Below are positions 8,383 through 16,400 of a DNA stretch of 17,297 nucleotides, one piece after another (the stretch's first letter is position 1; each line of letters starts with the position of its first letter). The notes beneath the pieces were generated by a model. That model was not told the origin of the DNA, did no database searches, and saw only the letters and a list, made by a program, of their open reading frames with translations. A program made the position numbers and the translations under genes. The DNA comes from UBA8828 sp046315175 (lineage in GTDB: Bacteria; Verrucomicrobiota; Verrucomicrobiia; Opitutales; UBA953). The stretch lies in NCBI GenBank assembly GCA_046315175.1, contig JBKDBK010000111.1, positions 1-17,297 of the forward strand. Direction: 5' to 3'.

Positions 8383-8805
8383 ATGGCCCGGCGCCTGCGC
8401 GAGACGGAGGGTGAGTCGTCGGAGGCCCGGATCGAGATCGTACCCCTGATCGACATCATGTTCTTCCTCCTGGCCACGTTCATCCTCGCCACGCTCGGCC
8501 TGAGCGCCGCCGGCGCCCTCGCCCCGGTCAAGCTGCCCGCCGCCGGCTCGGTCCAGTCCAGCCCGGCCGCCGCGGCGACGGTCGCGGTGGACGCGGAGGG
8601 AGGGCTCCGGCTCGAGGGCAAGCCGGTCGGCCGAAACGAGCTGGCGGCGGCTCTCGCGGGCCGGCGGCGCGAGGACCCGGGGCTGCGCGTGCTCGTGCAG
8701 GCGGACGCGCGGGCTCCCTTCGCGGCCGTCAGCCGCGCCCTCGAGGCGACCTCCGAGGCCGGCGTGCGCGAGGTCAGCTTCGCCGCGGAGGCGGCCGCGC
8801 GATGA
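8383..8805 (+). CDS. exbD: ExbD/TolR family biopolymer transport protein
   Basis: Partner of ExbB in the TonB motor; 140 residues. A short cytoplasmic start is followed by one membrane helix (about 19-40, VPLIDIMFFLLATFILATLG) with the conserved proton-carrying Asp at residue 24. A small periplasmic domain follows (about 60-140); its DPGLRVLVQADARAPFAAVSRALE stretch matches the ExbD fold. The start is 1 base after the exbB stop, and the stop overlaps the next gene's ATG (ATGA). TolR is possible by sequence alone, but the adjacency to tonB and a receptor argues for ExbD. Confidence 0.92.
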   Translation: MARRLRETEGESSEARIEIVPLIDIMFFLLATFILATLGLSAAGALAPVKLPAAGSVQSSPAAAATVAVDAEGGLRLEGKPVGRNELAAALAGRRREDPGLRVLVQADARAPFAAVSRALEATSEAGVREVSFAAEAAAR

Positions 8806-9251
8806 GCCTCCGGCAAGCCAACCTTGTCCTGCTCGCGGCCGTGCTGGGCGCCTGCGCCTGGCTGTGGCAGCGCGACCTCGCGGCGCGGGACAGCCTCGGG
8901 GCCGCGGGACGCGACCTCGCGGCGGCGCGCGGCGAGGCCGAGGAGGCGCGCCGGGCGGCTCGGCGCGCGGCCGAGGACCTCGAGGAGCTGCGCGGCGCGC
9001 TGGCGAGGTCGCAGGCCCGGGCGGAGGAGATGGCGGAGGCGAGGGCCTCCGACATCCGCGCGGCGGGCGCGCGCGAGGCGAGATGGACGGAGGCGGCGAC
9101 GCAGTGGAAGGCCGCGGTCGAGGCGCGCGACCGGCGCCTGGCGGAGCTCGGCGCGCGGGAAGCCGAGCTGCGAGCGCGGCTGGAGGAGGCGGCGCGGCGG
9201 CTGGAGGAGGCCGTCCGCCGGCTCGAGCGGGCGGAGCGCCCCGCCGGCTGA
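8802..9251 (+). CDS. Membrane-anchored coiled-coil protein of unknown function
   Basis: I do not recognise this 149-residue protein. A short start (MSLRQ) is followed by one hydrophobic helix (about 6-22, ANLVLLAAVLGACAWLW). The rest is almost entirely an Ala/Arg/Glu-rich heptad region (about 27-145) predicted to form a long coiled coil. It is very charged and has no visible catalytic motif. Its ATG overlaps the exbD stop (ATGA), with GGAGG 10 bases upstream, so it is translationally coupled to the TonB motor genes. This suggests a role beside ExbB/ExbD, such as a periplasmic spacer or scaffold, but that is inference. Its stop abuts the dxs stop on the other strand. The composition could in principle arise in a GC-rich shadow frame. 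The membrane helix, the overlap geometry and the exact fit between exbD and dxs argue it is real. Confidence 0.75.
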   Translation: MSLRQANLVLLAAVLGACAWLWQRDLAARDSLGAAGRDLAAARGEAEEARRAARRAAEDLEELRGALARSQARAEEMAEARASDIRAAGAREARWTEAATQWKAAVEARDRRLAELGAREAELRARLEEAARRLEEAVRRLERAERPAG

Positions 9252-11147
9252 TCAGCGGGAGGCGGCGGCCCAGGCGGCCTCGGCCCGCTCGAGCATCCGG
9301 GCGGGGGAGAGGTCGTTGGCCGCGCGCAGCGTGGCGACGTCGGAGGCGTGGCCGACGAAGCGGTCGGGCCAGCCGAGGCGGAGGACGCGGGCGCGGGGGG
9401 CCGAGTCGGCGAGGTGCTCGAGCACGGCGGAGCCGAACCCGCCTGTCATGGCCCCGTCCTCGAGGGTGACGAAGAGGCGGGCGGAGGCGGCCTGGCGGGT
9501 GAGCAGCTCGCCGTCGATCGGCTTGGCGAAGCGGGCGTTGACCAACCCGACGGAGGCGCCGGTGCGGGCGGCGAGGGCGTCGGCGAGGACGCGCGCGTCG
9601 GCGACCATGGAGCCGAGCGCCCACAGCTGGATGTCGGTCCCCTCGCGGAGGACCTCGGCCTTGCCGATCGGGATGACCGAGGGCTCGGCCTTGGGCGCGA
9701 CCCCGGCGGCGGGTCCGCGGGGGTAGCGGATGAACATGGGCGCGCCGCTGCGCAGGGCGGTGCGGAGCATGTCGGCGAGCTCGTCCTCGTCCTTCGGCTG
9801 CATGACGGTGGCGTTGGGAACGCAGCGCAGGTAGGCGACGTCGAACAGGCCGTGGTGGGTCGGGCCGTCCTGGGGCGAGAGGCCGGCGCGGTCCATGCAG
9901 AAGGTCACGGGCAGGCGTTGGAGGCAGACGTCGTGGACCACCATGTCGTAGGCACGCTGGAGGAAGGTGGAGTAGATGGCGCAGACGGGCCGAAGGTCGC
10001 GGGCGGCGAGGCCGGCGGCGAAGAGGGCGGCGTGCTCCTCGGCGATGCCGACGTCGTGATACTGCCCGGGCAGCTCCTTCCTCAGCTGGGAAAGCCCGGT
10101 GCCGGAGGGCATGGCGGCGGTGATGCCGACGACGCGGCGGTCGGCCTTGGCCTCGCGGAGGAGGAGGGAGCCGAAGACATCCTGCCAGGCGCGGGGGGCG
10201 CCGGGGGCGCCGGAGGCCAGGCTGTCGCCCGTCTCGGGGTCGAAGGCGCCGGTGCCGTGGAATTTCTCCGGGTTACCGAGGGCGGCGGGCAGGCCTCGCC
10301 CCTTCTCGGTGCGGACGTGGAGGACGACGGGGCCAGGGGCGTCCTTGCAGAAGCGGAGGTAGCGCTCGAGGGCCTCGAGGTCGTGGCCGTCGACGGGGCC
10401 GATGTAGCGCAGGCCGAACTGCTCGAAGAGCGAGCTGTTGCGGGTGAAGAGATCCTTGACCTCGCGCTTGAGGGTGCGACCGAAGTCGAGGACGCGCCGC
10501 CCCCACTCCGAGCCGCCGAGGACGCGCTTCAGGCCGCTCTGCGAGCGGTTGTAGGGGCGGCTGACGATGACGCGGCTGAGCATCTCGGCGACCGCGCCGA
10601 CGTTGCGGTCGATCGACCATTCGTTGTCGTTGAGCACGACGACGAGCCGGCGGCAGGAGGCGCGGGCGTTGTTGAGCGCCTCGAGGGTGACGCCGCAGGT
10701 CAGGGCGGCGTCGCCGATCACGGCGACGACGTGGCCGGACTCCCCCAGCCGGTCGCGGGCGTTGGCGAAGCCGGTGGCCGCGGACAGGGCGGTGCCAGCG
10801 TGGCCGGCGCCGAAGGCGTCGTGCGGGCTCTCGTCGCGGGCGAGGAAGCCGCTCAGGCCGCCCGTCTGGCGGATGCGGTCGAAACCCGGGCCGTTGCGGC
10901 CGGTGAGGAGCTTGTGGACGTAACCCTGGTGGGCGACGTCGAAGACGAAGCGGTCGCCCGGCGTCTCGAAGACGCGGTGGAGGGCGAGGGTGAGCTCGAC
11001 CACGCCGAGGTTGGGCCCGATGTGGCCGCCGTTGCGCGCGGTGACGTCGATCAGCCGCGCCCGGATCTCGGCGGCGAGCTCGGGGAGGCGGGATGCCGGC
11101 AGGGCCCGCACGTCGGCCGGGCCTTGGATGGTCTCGAGCAGGCCCAT
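9252..11147 (-). CDS. dxs: 1-deoxy-D-xylulose-5-phosphate synthase
   Basis: A thiamine-diphosphate enzyme that condenses pyruvate with glyceraldehyde 3-phosphate, the first step of the MEP isoprenoid pathway. The protein has 631 residues, normal for DXS. Visible features are HIGPNLGVVELTLALH near the start, then DVAHQGYVHKLLTGR. The diphosphate/metal site reads GDAALTCG...EALNN (145-160), with the metal-binding D146 and N159/N160 kept but the usual GDG glycine replaced by Ala147. EEHAAL (370-375) places the catalytic Glu. DRAGLSPQDGPTHHGLFDVAYLRCVPN marks the pyrimidine-binding domain, and a transketolase C-terminal domain follows. The ATG is 1 base after the xseB stop, so the two are probably co-translated. 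The stop abuts the stop of the convergent coiled-coil gene. Confidence 0.96.
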   Translation of the reverse strand: MGLLETIQGPADVRALPASRLPELAAEIRARLIDVTARNGGHIGPNLGVVELTLALHRVFETPGDRFVFDVAHQGYVHKLLTGRNGPGFDRIRQTGGLSGFLARDESPHDAFGAGHAGTALSAATGFANARDRLGESGHVVAVIGDAALTCGVTLEALNNARASCRRLVVVLNDNEWSIDRNVGAVAEMLSRVIVSRPYNRSQSGLKRVLGGSEWGRRVLDFGRTLKREVKDLFTRNSSLFEQFGLRYIGPVDGHDLEALERYLRFCKDAPGPVVLHVRTEKGRGLPAALGNPEKFHGTGAFDPETGDSLASGAPGAPRAWQDVFGSLLLREAKADRRVVGITAAMPSGTGLSQLRKELPGQYHDVGIAEEHAALFAAGLAARDLRPVCAIYSTFLQRAYDMVVHDVCLQRLPVTFCMDRAGLSPQDGPTHHGLFDVAYLRCVPNATVMQPKDEDELADMLRTALRSGAPMFIRYPRGPAAGVAPKAEPSVIPIGKAEVLREGTDIQLWALGSMVADARVLADALAARTGASVGLVNARFAKPIDGELLTRQAASARLFVTLEDGAMTGGFGSAVLEHLADSAPRARVLRLGWPDRFVGHASDVATLRAANDLSPARMLERAEAAWAAASR

Positions 11148-11148
11148 C

Positions 11149-11379
11149 TCAGGAGGGCTCGTTCTCGCCGGAAAGCTCCTCGATGCGGAGCTCGGCGGCG
11201 CCGAGCTTGGCCTCGCAGGCCTGGATGAGGCGCATGCCTTCCTCGTACTGGGCGACGAGGCGGTCGAGGGGGATGTCGCCCGACTCCATGGAGTCGACGA
11301 GCTTCTCCAGTCGGGCCATGGCCTCCTCGAGCGTGAGGTCGTCGGCGGTGGCGGCCTTGGGCTTCTTGGGCGTGCTCAT
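11149..11379 (-). CDS. xseB: Exodeoxyribonuclease VII small subunit
   Basis: A 76-residue protein with the typical small-subunit core LTLEEAMARLEKLVDSMESGDIPLDRLVAQYEEGMRLIQACEAKL (about 16-60), a helical hairpin that packs on XseA. Together they degrade single-stranded DNA. A Lys-rich start (MSTPKKPKAA) and an acidic tail are normal. xseA is not in the window. The xseB-dxs order, here without ispA between them, is a variant of the neighbourhood seen in many bacteria and supports both calls. The start has no clear ribosome site but is preceded by TTGTCGGAACC. Confidence 0.94.
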   Translation of the reverse strand: MSTPKKPKAATADDLTLEEAMARLEKLVDSMESGDIPLDRLVAQYEEGMRLIQACEAKLGAAELRIEELSGENEPS

Positions 11380-11381
11380 GC

Positions 11382-11434
11382 GGTTCCGACAATCCCAGCC
11401 GCGGGCGAGGGGGCAAGCGGGAAGCGGCCCCTCA
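11382..11434 (-). repeat. Spacer copy 2 of a shared intergenic element (M42 gene to xseB)
   Basis: Read on the minus strand, the spacer starts with the M42 stop TGA and continues GGGG, an insert of about nine bases, GCTTGCCCCC, 16 bases, then TTGTCGGAACC ending 2 bases before the xseB ATG. The same blocks occur in the same order at 12518-12563. GAGGGG and CCCCTC (11407-11412 with 11428-11433) can pair into a weak stem that includes part of the stop codon. Confidence 0.6.
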
Positions 11435-12517
11435 GGCGAAGCGGGTGAGGCCGGCCACGGTCGCCGCGTCGAGGCGCAGGGCGAGGGCCTTCGCCAGGTC
11501 GACGCAGGCCAGGAGGTCGGCGAGGTCCAGGACCGACTGGTGGGTGTGGATGTAGCGGGCGGGGACTCCCAGGACGAGGGTGGGCACGCCGAGGCCGTGC
11601 TGCTGGAAGGATCGGGCGTCGGTGCCGCCGGTCCGGCGGACGGTCAGCTGGTGCGGGATGCCCCGCTCGCGCGCGACCTGCAGGGCGAGGTCGACGAGGC
11701 GCGGGCTGAGGATGGCGGTCGGGTCGTAGGCCCGGATCTGGACGCCGCGCCCGAGGGCGCCCTGGGACTCGCCCCGGTGCATGCCGGGGATGTCGTCGGC
11801 GGGAGGCCCCTCGAGGACGATGACGACGTCGGGGTCGACCAAGCGGGCGGCGGTGACGGCGCCGCGGCAGCCGACCTCCTCCTGGACGGTGGCGACGGCG
11901 TGCACGGCGCAAGGGGCGCCGCCCTGCTCGTCGAGCTCGCGCGCGGCGAGCGCGAGCGCGGCCATGCCCGCCCGGTTGTCGAACGCCTTGCCTGAGAAGA
12001 GGCCCTCGTCGGCCAAGGAGGCGAAGGGGCCCTCGGGCACGACGGGGTCGCCGGGGCGGATGCCGAGCGCGAGGACGGCCTCGCGCGAGCGCGCCCCGAT
12101 GTCCACGTGAGCCCGCTCAACGGACGCCGCCTGTTGCCCGCCCTGGTGGGGAGGCAGGGCGGCGACGATGCCCGTCCACTCCTTGCCGGTGGAGCGAGCG
12201 AGTATGCGCAACCGTTGGGCGGCGAGGACGCCGTCGGGCCAGCCGCCCAGGGGGACGAGGCGAAGAAAGCCCTCGGCGGTGATTTCCTGGACGAGGAAGC
12301 CGACCTCGTCCATGTGGGCGGTGAGGACGACCTTGGGGCCCGGGGCGTCCTTGGCGGGGGAGAGGGCGGCGGAGCCCAGGCGGTCAAAGGAGGCCCGGCG
12401 GCCGGCCAGCTCGCGGAGGAAGAGGGTGCGCACGGCGTCCTCGTGCCCCGGGGCCCCGTGGGCTTGGGAGAAGGCCTCGAGGAGGCTGACGGCTTGTCGC
12501 TGGCGTTGGAGAGCCAT
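11432..12517 (-). CDS. M42 family metallopeptidase (aminopeptidase)
   Basis: A cytoplasmic di-metal aminopeptidase of the TET/glutamyl aminopeptidase family that trims peptides from their N-terminus; 361 residues, the usual size. Metal and catalytic residues are recognisable: TAHMDE (H68, D70), AFDNR (D180), QEEVGCRGA (catalytic and metal-binding E213/E214), LEGPPADDIPG, GGTDA (D300) and YIHT (H324). The full set suggests an active enzyme. I chose the ATG at 12517. The frame stays open to 12793, but that part lies over the upstream gene's coding sequence and gives an unlikely protein. It is followed by a 52-base spacer and xseB, preceded by a 43-base spacer, and is probably in the same transcript. 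Substrate specificity cannot be inferred; cellulase M/FrvX is an older name for the family. Confidence 0.93.
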   Translation of the reverse strand: MALQRQRQAVSLLEAFSQAHGAPGHEDAVRTLFLRELAGRRASFDRLGSAALSPAKDAPGPKVVLTAHMDEVGFLVQEITAEGFLRLVPLGGWPDGVLAAQRLRILARSTGKEWTGIVAALPPHQGGQQAASVERAHVDIGARSREAVLALGIRPGDPVVPEGPFASLADEGLFSGKAFDNRAGMAALALAARELDEQGGAPCAVHAVATVQEEVGCRGAVTAARLVDPDVVIVLEGPPADDIPGMHRGESQGALGRGVQIRAYDPTAILSPRLVDLALQVARERGIPHQLTVRRTGGTDARSFQQHGLGVPTLVLGVPARYIHTHQSVLDLADLLACVDLAKALALRLDAATVAGLTRFA

Positions 12518-12563
12518 GGTTCCGCCAACTTGCCCGAGGAGCGGCCGGGGGCAAGCCCCCTCA
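12518..12563 (-). repeat. Spacer copy 1 of a shared intergenic element (exported protein to M42 gene)
   Basis: Read on the minus strand: TGA stop, GGGG, GCTTGCCCCC, 18 bases, then TTGGCGGAACC directly against the M42 ATG. Its last block matches that of the spacer before xseB at 10 of 11 positions. The TGAGGGG and GCTTGCCCCC blocks match exactly. Confidence 0.6.
12529..12560 (-). terminator. Two overlapping, mutually exclusive hairpins after the exported-protein gene
   Basis: Immediately after the stop, GGGGG and CCCCC (12547-12560) flank a four-base loop and form a strong stem. The downstream half of that stem overlaps CTTGCCC (12549-12555), which is perfectly complementary to GGGCAAG (12529-12535), giving an alternative stem with a 13-base loop. 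Neither is followed by a T-run, so an intrinsic terminator is doubtful; an mRNA-processing or attenuator-like role is equally possible. Confidence 0.35.
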
Positions 12564-13418
12564 GCGGGCGGCGGCGGCCCCGGGCGGGGGAACGACGGCG
12601 GGCTCGGGCTTGGGATCCGGCGCAATGGGGAAGAAAATGAAGTCGGCGCCTCGGGCATTCTGGCGGACAGGGACTGGATAAACCACCAGCAAGGCACGGG
12701 ATCCCGCGGGAAGCTCGCGCGACGAATCCACCAGCTGGATCTCCTCGTCACGACTGCCCAGGGCAAGCCGCAGGGAAAAGAGGCCGGAGGCAACCGAGGG
12801 GCGAACCAAGGCGTTCTGTCCGGGCGAGAGAACCCCGGCGCGCCCCCCGATGTCGGCCTGCAAGGGCAGCCCGGTGAGGTTGATTGCGAGCAGGCCGCCA
12901 GGCGGCAGGACCGACTCGGAGGTGTTCAGCAGGGTGGGCTTGATGCCGTCCCAGGTCTTGCGCCCGACCGGGTTATAGAGGACGAGCAGGGCGGAGGTGG
13001 CTGCCGCCGGACGCGGAATCTCCGCAATCGGCTCGTAGGACTTCGAGGCCGGCTTGCCAGCCGCCGCCGGCACCTGGATTTCCAGGTCGATGGCCAAGGG
13101 GACCTCGGGTGGGAAATCGGGCGGCAGCACGATCTGCTGGACGCTGTTGAGCAGGAAGGGGATTGGCACTCGCCCGGGCTCGCGGGGGGCTCCGGGCAAG
13201 GGCGCCGACGAGGGGGCGCGGGCGGGGCGCACGCGAAGGCCCGTGGGAGGGAGCTCGCCGGGCTCGAGCTCGAGCATCTCGTAGAAGCCGTCGGACTTCA
13301 GGCGGAACTTGCGCTCAGGATCGTGGCCCAGGGCGAGGGTGCGCAAGGCGAAGGGGGTGGGCGGCGGCGGGTTGGCGGCCAGGACCATCGCAGGTAGCAG
13401 GAAAAGCAGGGCGCGCAT
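12561..13418 (-). CDS. Exported protein of unknown function, partner gene of cassette protein A
   Basis: I do not recognise the family. The 285-residue protein begins with a clear signal peptide (MRALLFLLPAMVLA, cleavage near 15), so it is probably periplasmic or surface-exposed. After a Pro-rich stretch (about 60-85), the rest reads as strand-rich. Two similarly built segments can be seen: SALLVLYNPVGRKTWDGIKP...LLAINLTGLPLQADIGG and FSLRLALGSRDEEIQLVDSS...RALLVVYPVP. The end is Pro/Ala-rich. There are no cysteines, no visible catalytic motif and no lipobox. The ATG is 2 bases after the cassette protein A stop, so the two are very likely co-translated and functionally linked. It does not look like cassette proteins B, C or D, which have prepilin-like starts. 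Confidence 0.82.
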   Translation of the reverse strand: MRALLFLLPAMVLAANPPPPTPFALRTLALGHDPERKFRLKSDGFYEMLELEPGELPPTGLRVRPARAPSSAPLPGAPREPGRVPIPFLLNSVQQIVLPPDFPPEVPLAIDLEIQVPAAAGKPASKSYEPIAEIPRPAAATSALLVLYNPVGRKTWDGIKPTLLNTSESVLPPGGLLAINLTGLPLQADIGGRAGVLSPGQNALVRPSVASGLFSLRLALGSRDEEIQLVDSSRELPAGSRALLVVYPVPVRQNARGADFIFFPIAPDPKPEPAVVPPPGAAAAR

Positions 13419-13420
13419 GG

Positions 13421-16400
13421 TCAAATGTCGTTGCGGCCAATCCAGCGGAAACTGACGACGCGGAAGCGCCGTCCGAGGTCGAGCTTGCGGGCGACGCCGG
13501 GAGCGGGCTGCTCGGGGTTGAGGCCGGCGGCGACGGAATCGTCCTCGCGGATGACCGGGTCGGGCATGCGCTGGACGACGGCCTCGCCCCAGACCTCGGC
13601 GAGCGAGCGGGTGCCGGAGCTGTCGGTGGCCTGGCCGTAGACGCGGATGGTGAAGGTGTCGGAACGGGCGGTCAGGGCCGGAGCGAGCTGCTGGAGGATG
13701 TCGGACTGCAGGAGATAGCCGGGGGCGCCGGCGGAACGGTGGGCGACGCGCGCGGCGGCGCGGGGGCGCAGCTTCAGATTGTCCTCGGCGTCGGCGTAGT
13801 CGGCGACACCGCTGCGCTGGATGCGGCTGAAGTCCCCCTCGTAGGTGGCGGAGCTCGAGGCGATGGGGATGCCGAACGCCGCGTTCAGGCCGGCGTTCTC
13901 GATGGCGGCCTGGAGGGTTCCGAGGTTGCCGGGATGGGCGTAGGCGGCGGTGGCAGGATCGACCGGCTCGAGTCGGCGGCTGACGAAGTCGGCGAGGCTG
14001 AGGAAGGGCCCGCGTCGGCGTACCTCGGCGACAACCTGGGTGGCCAGCGTCTCGATCTCGGCGTCCGTCAGCGAGCGGTAGCCGCCCCAGACCTCCCTGT
14101 TGAAGGAGGCGTTGGACACCGTTCCCTGGACCTTGCCCTGCTGGGGGCGCAGGTTGCGCGGGAAAGGCGTCCCGACGGCGTCCGGGGTGGCCAGGGCGGT
14201 GGGCACGCGGAGGTTGCGCGCGGAGGAAAGCAGGGCCACCCAGGCGCGGACACTGGTCGAGTTGACGTTGAAGGCCCCGGCCACGCCGGTCGAGGCCGGG
14301 GCGTAGTAGGCGGTGGGGATGCCGGAAGGCAGGGGCTTGGACCCGAGGGGAACGATGCGGGCGCTGGGCCAGCTGGCGGCGCGGGACCAAGGGAGGTCCG
14401 GGCCGGCCCAGCCGTTGTCGTCGGCGGGAATGCCGGAGACCATGTACGCGTCCCACATCGCCGCGTTGAGCTCGTAGGCCAAATCGTAATTGTAATAGGA
14501 TGACGTCGGCGCGTCGTCCTTCTGGTGAGCCAGCCCGGGAAGGTTGCGGAAGTTGTTCGAGAAGTGGTCCACTTGCTCCGAGAGCGACTGCGAGGAGGCG
14601 ACATCGGGGCTGGAGGGGTCGGCGAAGCCGCTGCCCAGCGCGAGCGAGGGATGCCAGGGGAAATGGGCGAAGGCGGCGTGCTGGAGCTGGCCGAGCGAGA
14701 GCACGCCGAGCACCGGATTGGGCAGGTCGTAGAGCGTGTAGACGTGGGACGGGGAGGCCTGGGTCGAGGAGAAGAAGGGGGCGGCGCGGCTGCGGCCGGA
14801 AGAGACGACGGGCGCGAGCTGGCTGTCGGCGTAGGCGAGGGTGGAGTTGGCGTTGGAGTTGGTGTAGATGCCAAAGACGCGGTCGTGGTTGACCCGCCGC
14901 TCGAAGCAAAGGTCCCAGGGCGAGCGGATGAAGCGGCCCGATCGGGGGTTGTTCTGGACGAAGAGGTTGAACTGGCGGTTGTGGCTGGAGCCGTCGGCGC
15001 CGACCCCGGTCGAGATGGCACCGGGCACACCGGGCTCGTCGTGCCAGATCAGGCGCCAGTTGAGCGAGGAGGTGCGATGGGGCAGGATGTCCGGGGTCCC
15101 GCCCGCGAGATTGGGCAGGGAGCCGTCGGCCTCGCCGCCGAGGGAGACCCATCGACCCAGATTGCCGCGCTGGTAGGCGTCGGTGTCGACCATCTGCAAG
15201 GCGTTGAAGCCGGTGGCGTCGAGCAGGAAGGCCTGGCCGGGCGCATTGGTGTAGGCATACGAGGCCCCGGCGAAGGAGACGGCGTACTGGAGGCCGAAGT
15301 CGTAGCCGTTGCCCCAGTAGGTGACGTTGGCGGAGGCGAGGGTGGCGTTCCTGACCTCGGAGGCGAACGGTTCCGGAAGGTTGCCGGCGCGCCACTTGAA
15401 GTAAGGCGCGCCGGAGACCGGAGCCGGCGCCAGGGGATGGATTCCCGCGGCCTGGGGACGGGACACGCTCCTGCTCAGCGTGGCGGCTGGCACCTGGACG
15501 GGAGCGGTGAAGACCAGCGCCTCGCCGGGACGGAAGTCGGCGGAGGGAACCGTGAAGACGAGGTCGGTCAAACCGACATTGGATCCGGGATTCGAGCCAA
15601 TGTCGTTGGAGGCCTGGACATTGACCACGTTGTTGCCGAAGCGGAGCACCATGTCCTGGCCGGAGCCGGAGGCGCCGCTCCAGTTGACCCGCGCCCGGAC
15701 GTTCATGCGCTGGCCGACGTCAACGACGTAGGAGGCGGAGCTGATGGGCACGTTCCAGGGGTTCCAAAGGACAATCCTGGGATAGACGAGGAAGTATGCC
15801 CCCGAGTCGACGCTGTCGTAGGCCGGCCGAAAATACACGCTGGCCTGGGCGAGAAGGGGGTGAACCGGCGTCGTGCGCTGGTTGCTCATCCGCGGGACCA
15901 GATAGTTCTGGTTGTTGCTCGTGCCCGCCGCCGGGTCGCTGCGCCTCGCGTCGGCGAGCGAGACAGGCGCCGCGGAATCGAAGGCCCTGGCCTGGCGGAA
16001 CCATGAGCGGATCAGGCCGTGCTTGGAGCCGGTGCCGGCGAACTGCGCGCCCTCGAGAATGGCCTCCGCGTCCATGATGCCGGGAAGCGCCTGCGCGCGG
16101 GCGCCGGCGGGGGCGACGCCGACCCAGTTGACCCCGGGGATACCCGTGGACGCAGCGGGCAGCTGGAGATAGGGCGTCAGGTCGCGCTTGAGCCCGCCGC
16201 GGGAGGTGTCGGTGTGCAGCCCGAGCGAATGGAACGTGAGGTCGTGGAACAGGACGCGGTAGTCGTAGCTGGGATTGGCGAGGGCCGACGAAAGGTCGCC
16301 GAAGCCGGTCGCCGAAGCCAGGGTGGCCGCAGAGGCGGTGTCCCAGCCGGAGAAGGGCGTGGCCGTGCCGCCAACCGGATCCCTGACCAGGGTGAAGTTG

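Noticed and set aside
9348..11228. A 626-residue open frame on the plus strand opposite dxs
   Set aside because: It is exactly antisense to a well-recognised dxs gene, is Gly/Ala/Glu/Val-rich and has no domain; a normal effect of GC-rich codon use.
12518..12793. Longer N-terminus for the M42 peptidase
   Set aside because: It would lie over the 3' end of the exported-protein gene and encodes a Pro/Ser-rich stretch unlike the family; the ATG at 12517 matches family length.
13419..15395. Extension of the exported-protein frame over cassette A
   Set aside because: It reads as Arg/Pro-rich shadow of cassette A; the ATG at 13418 is followed by a proper signal peptide.
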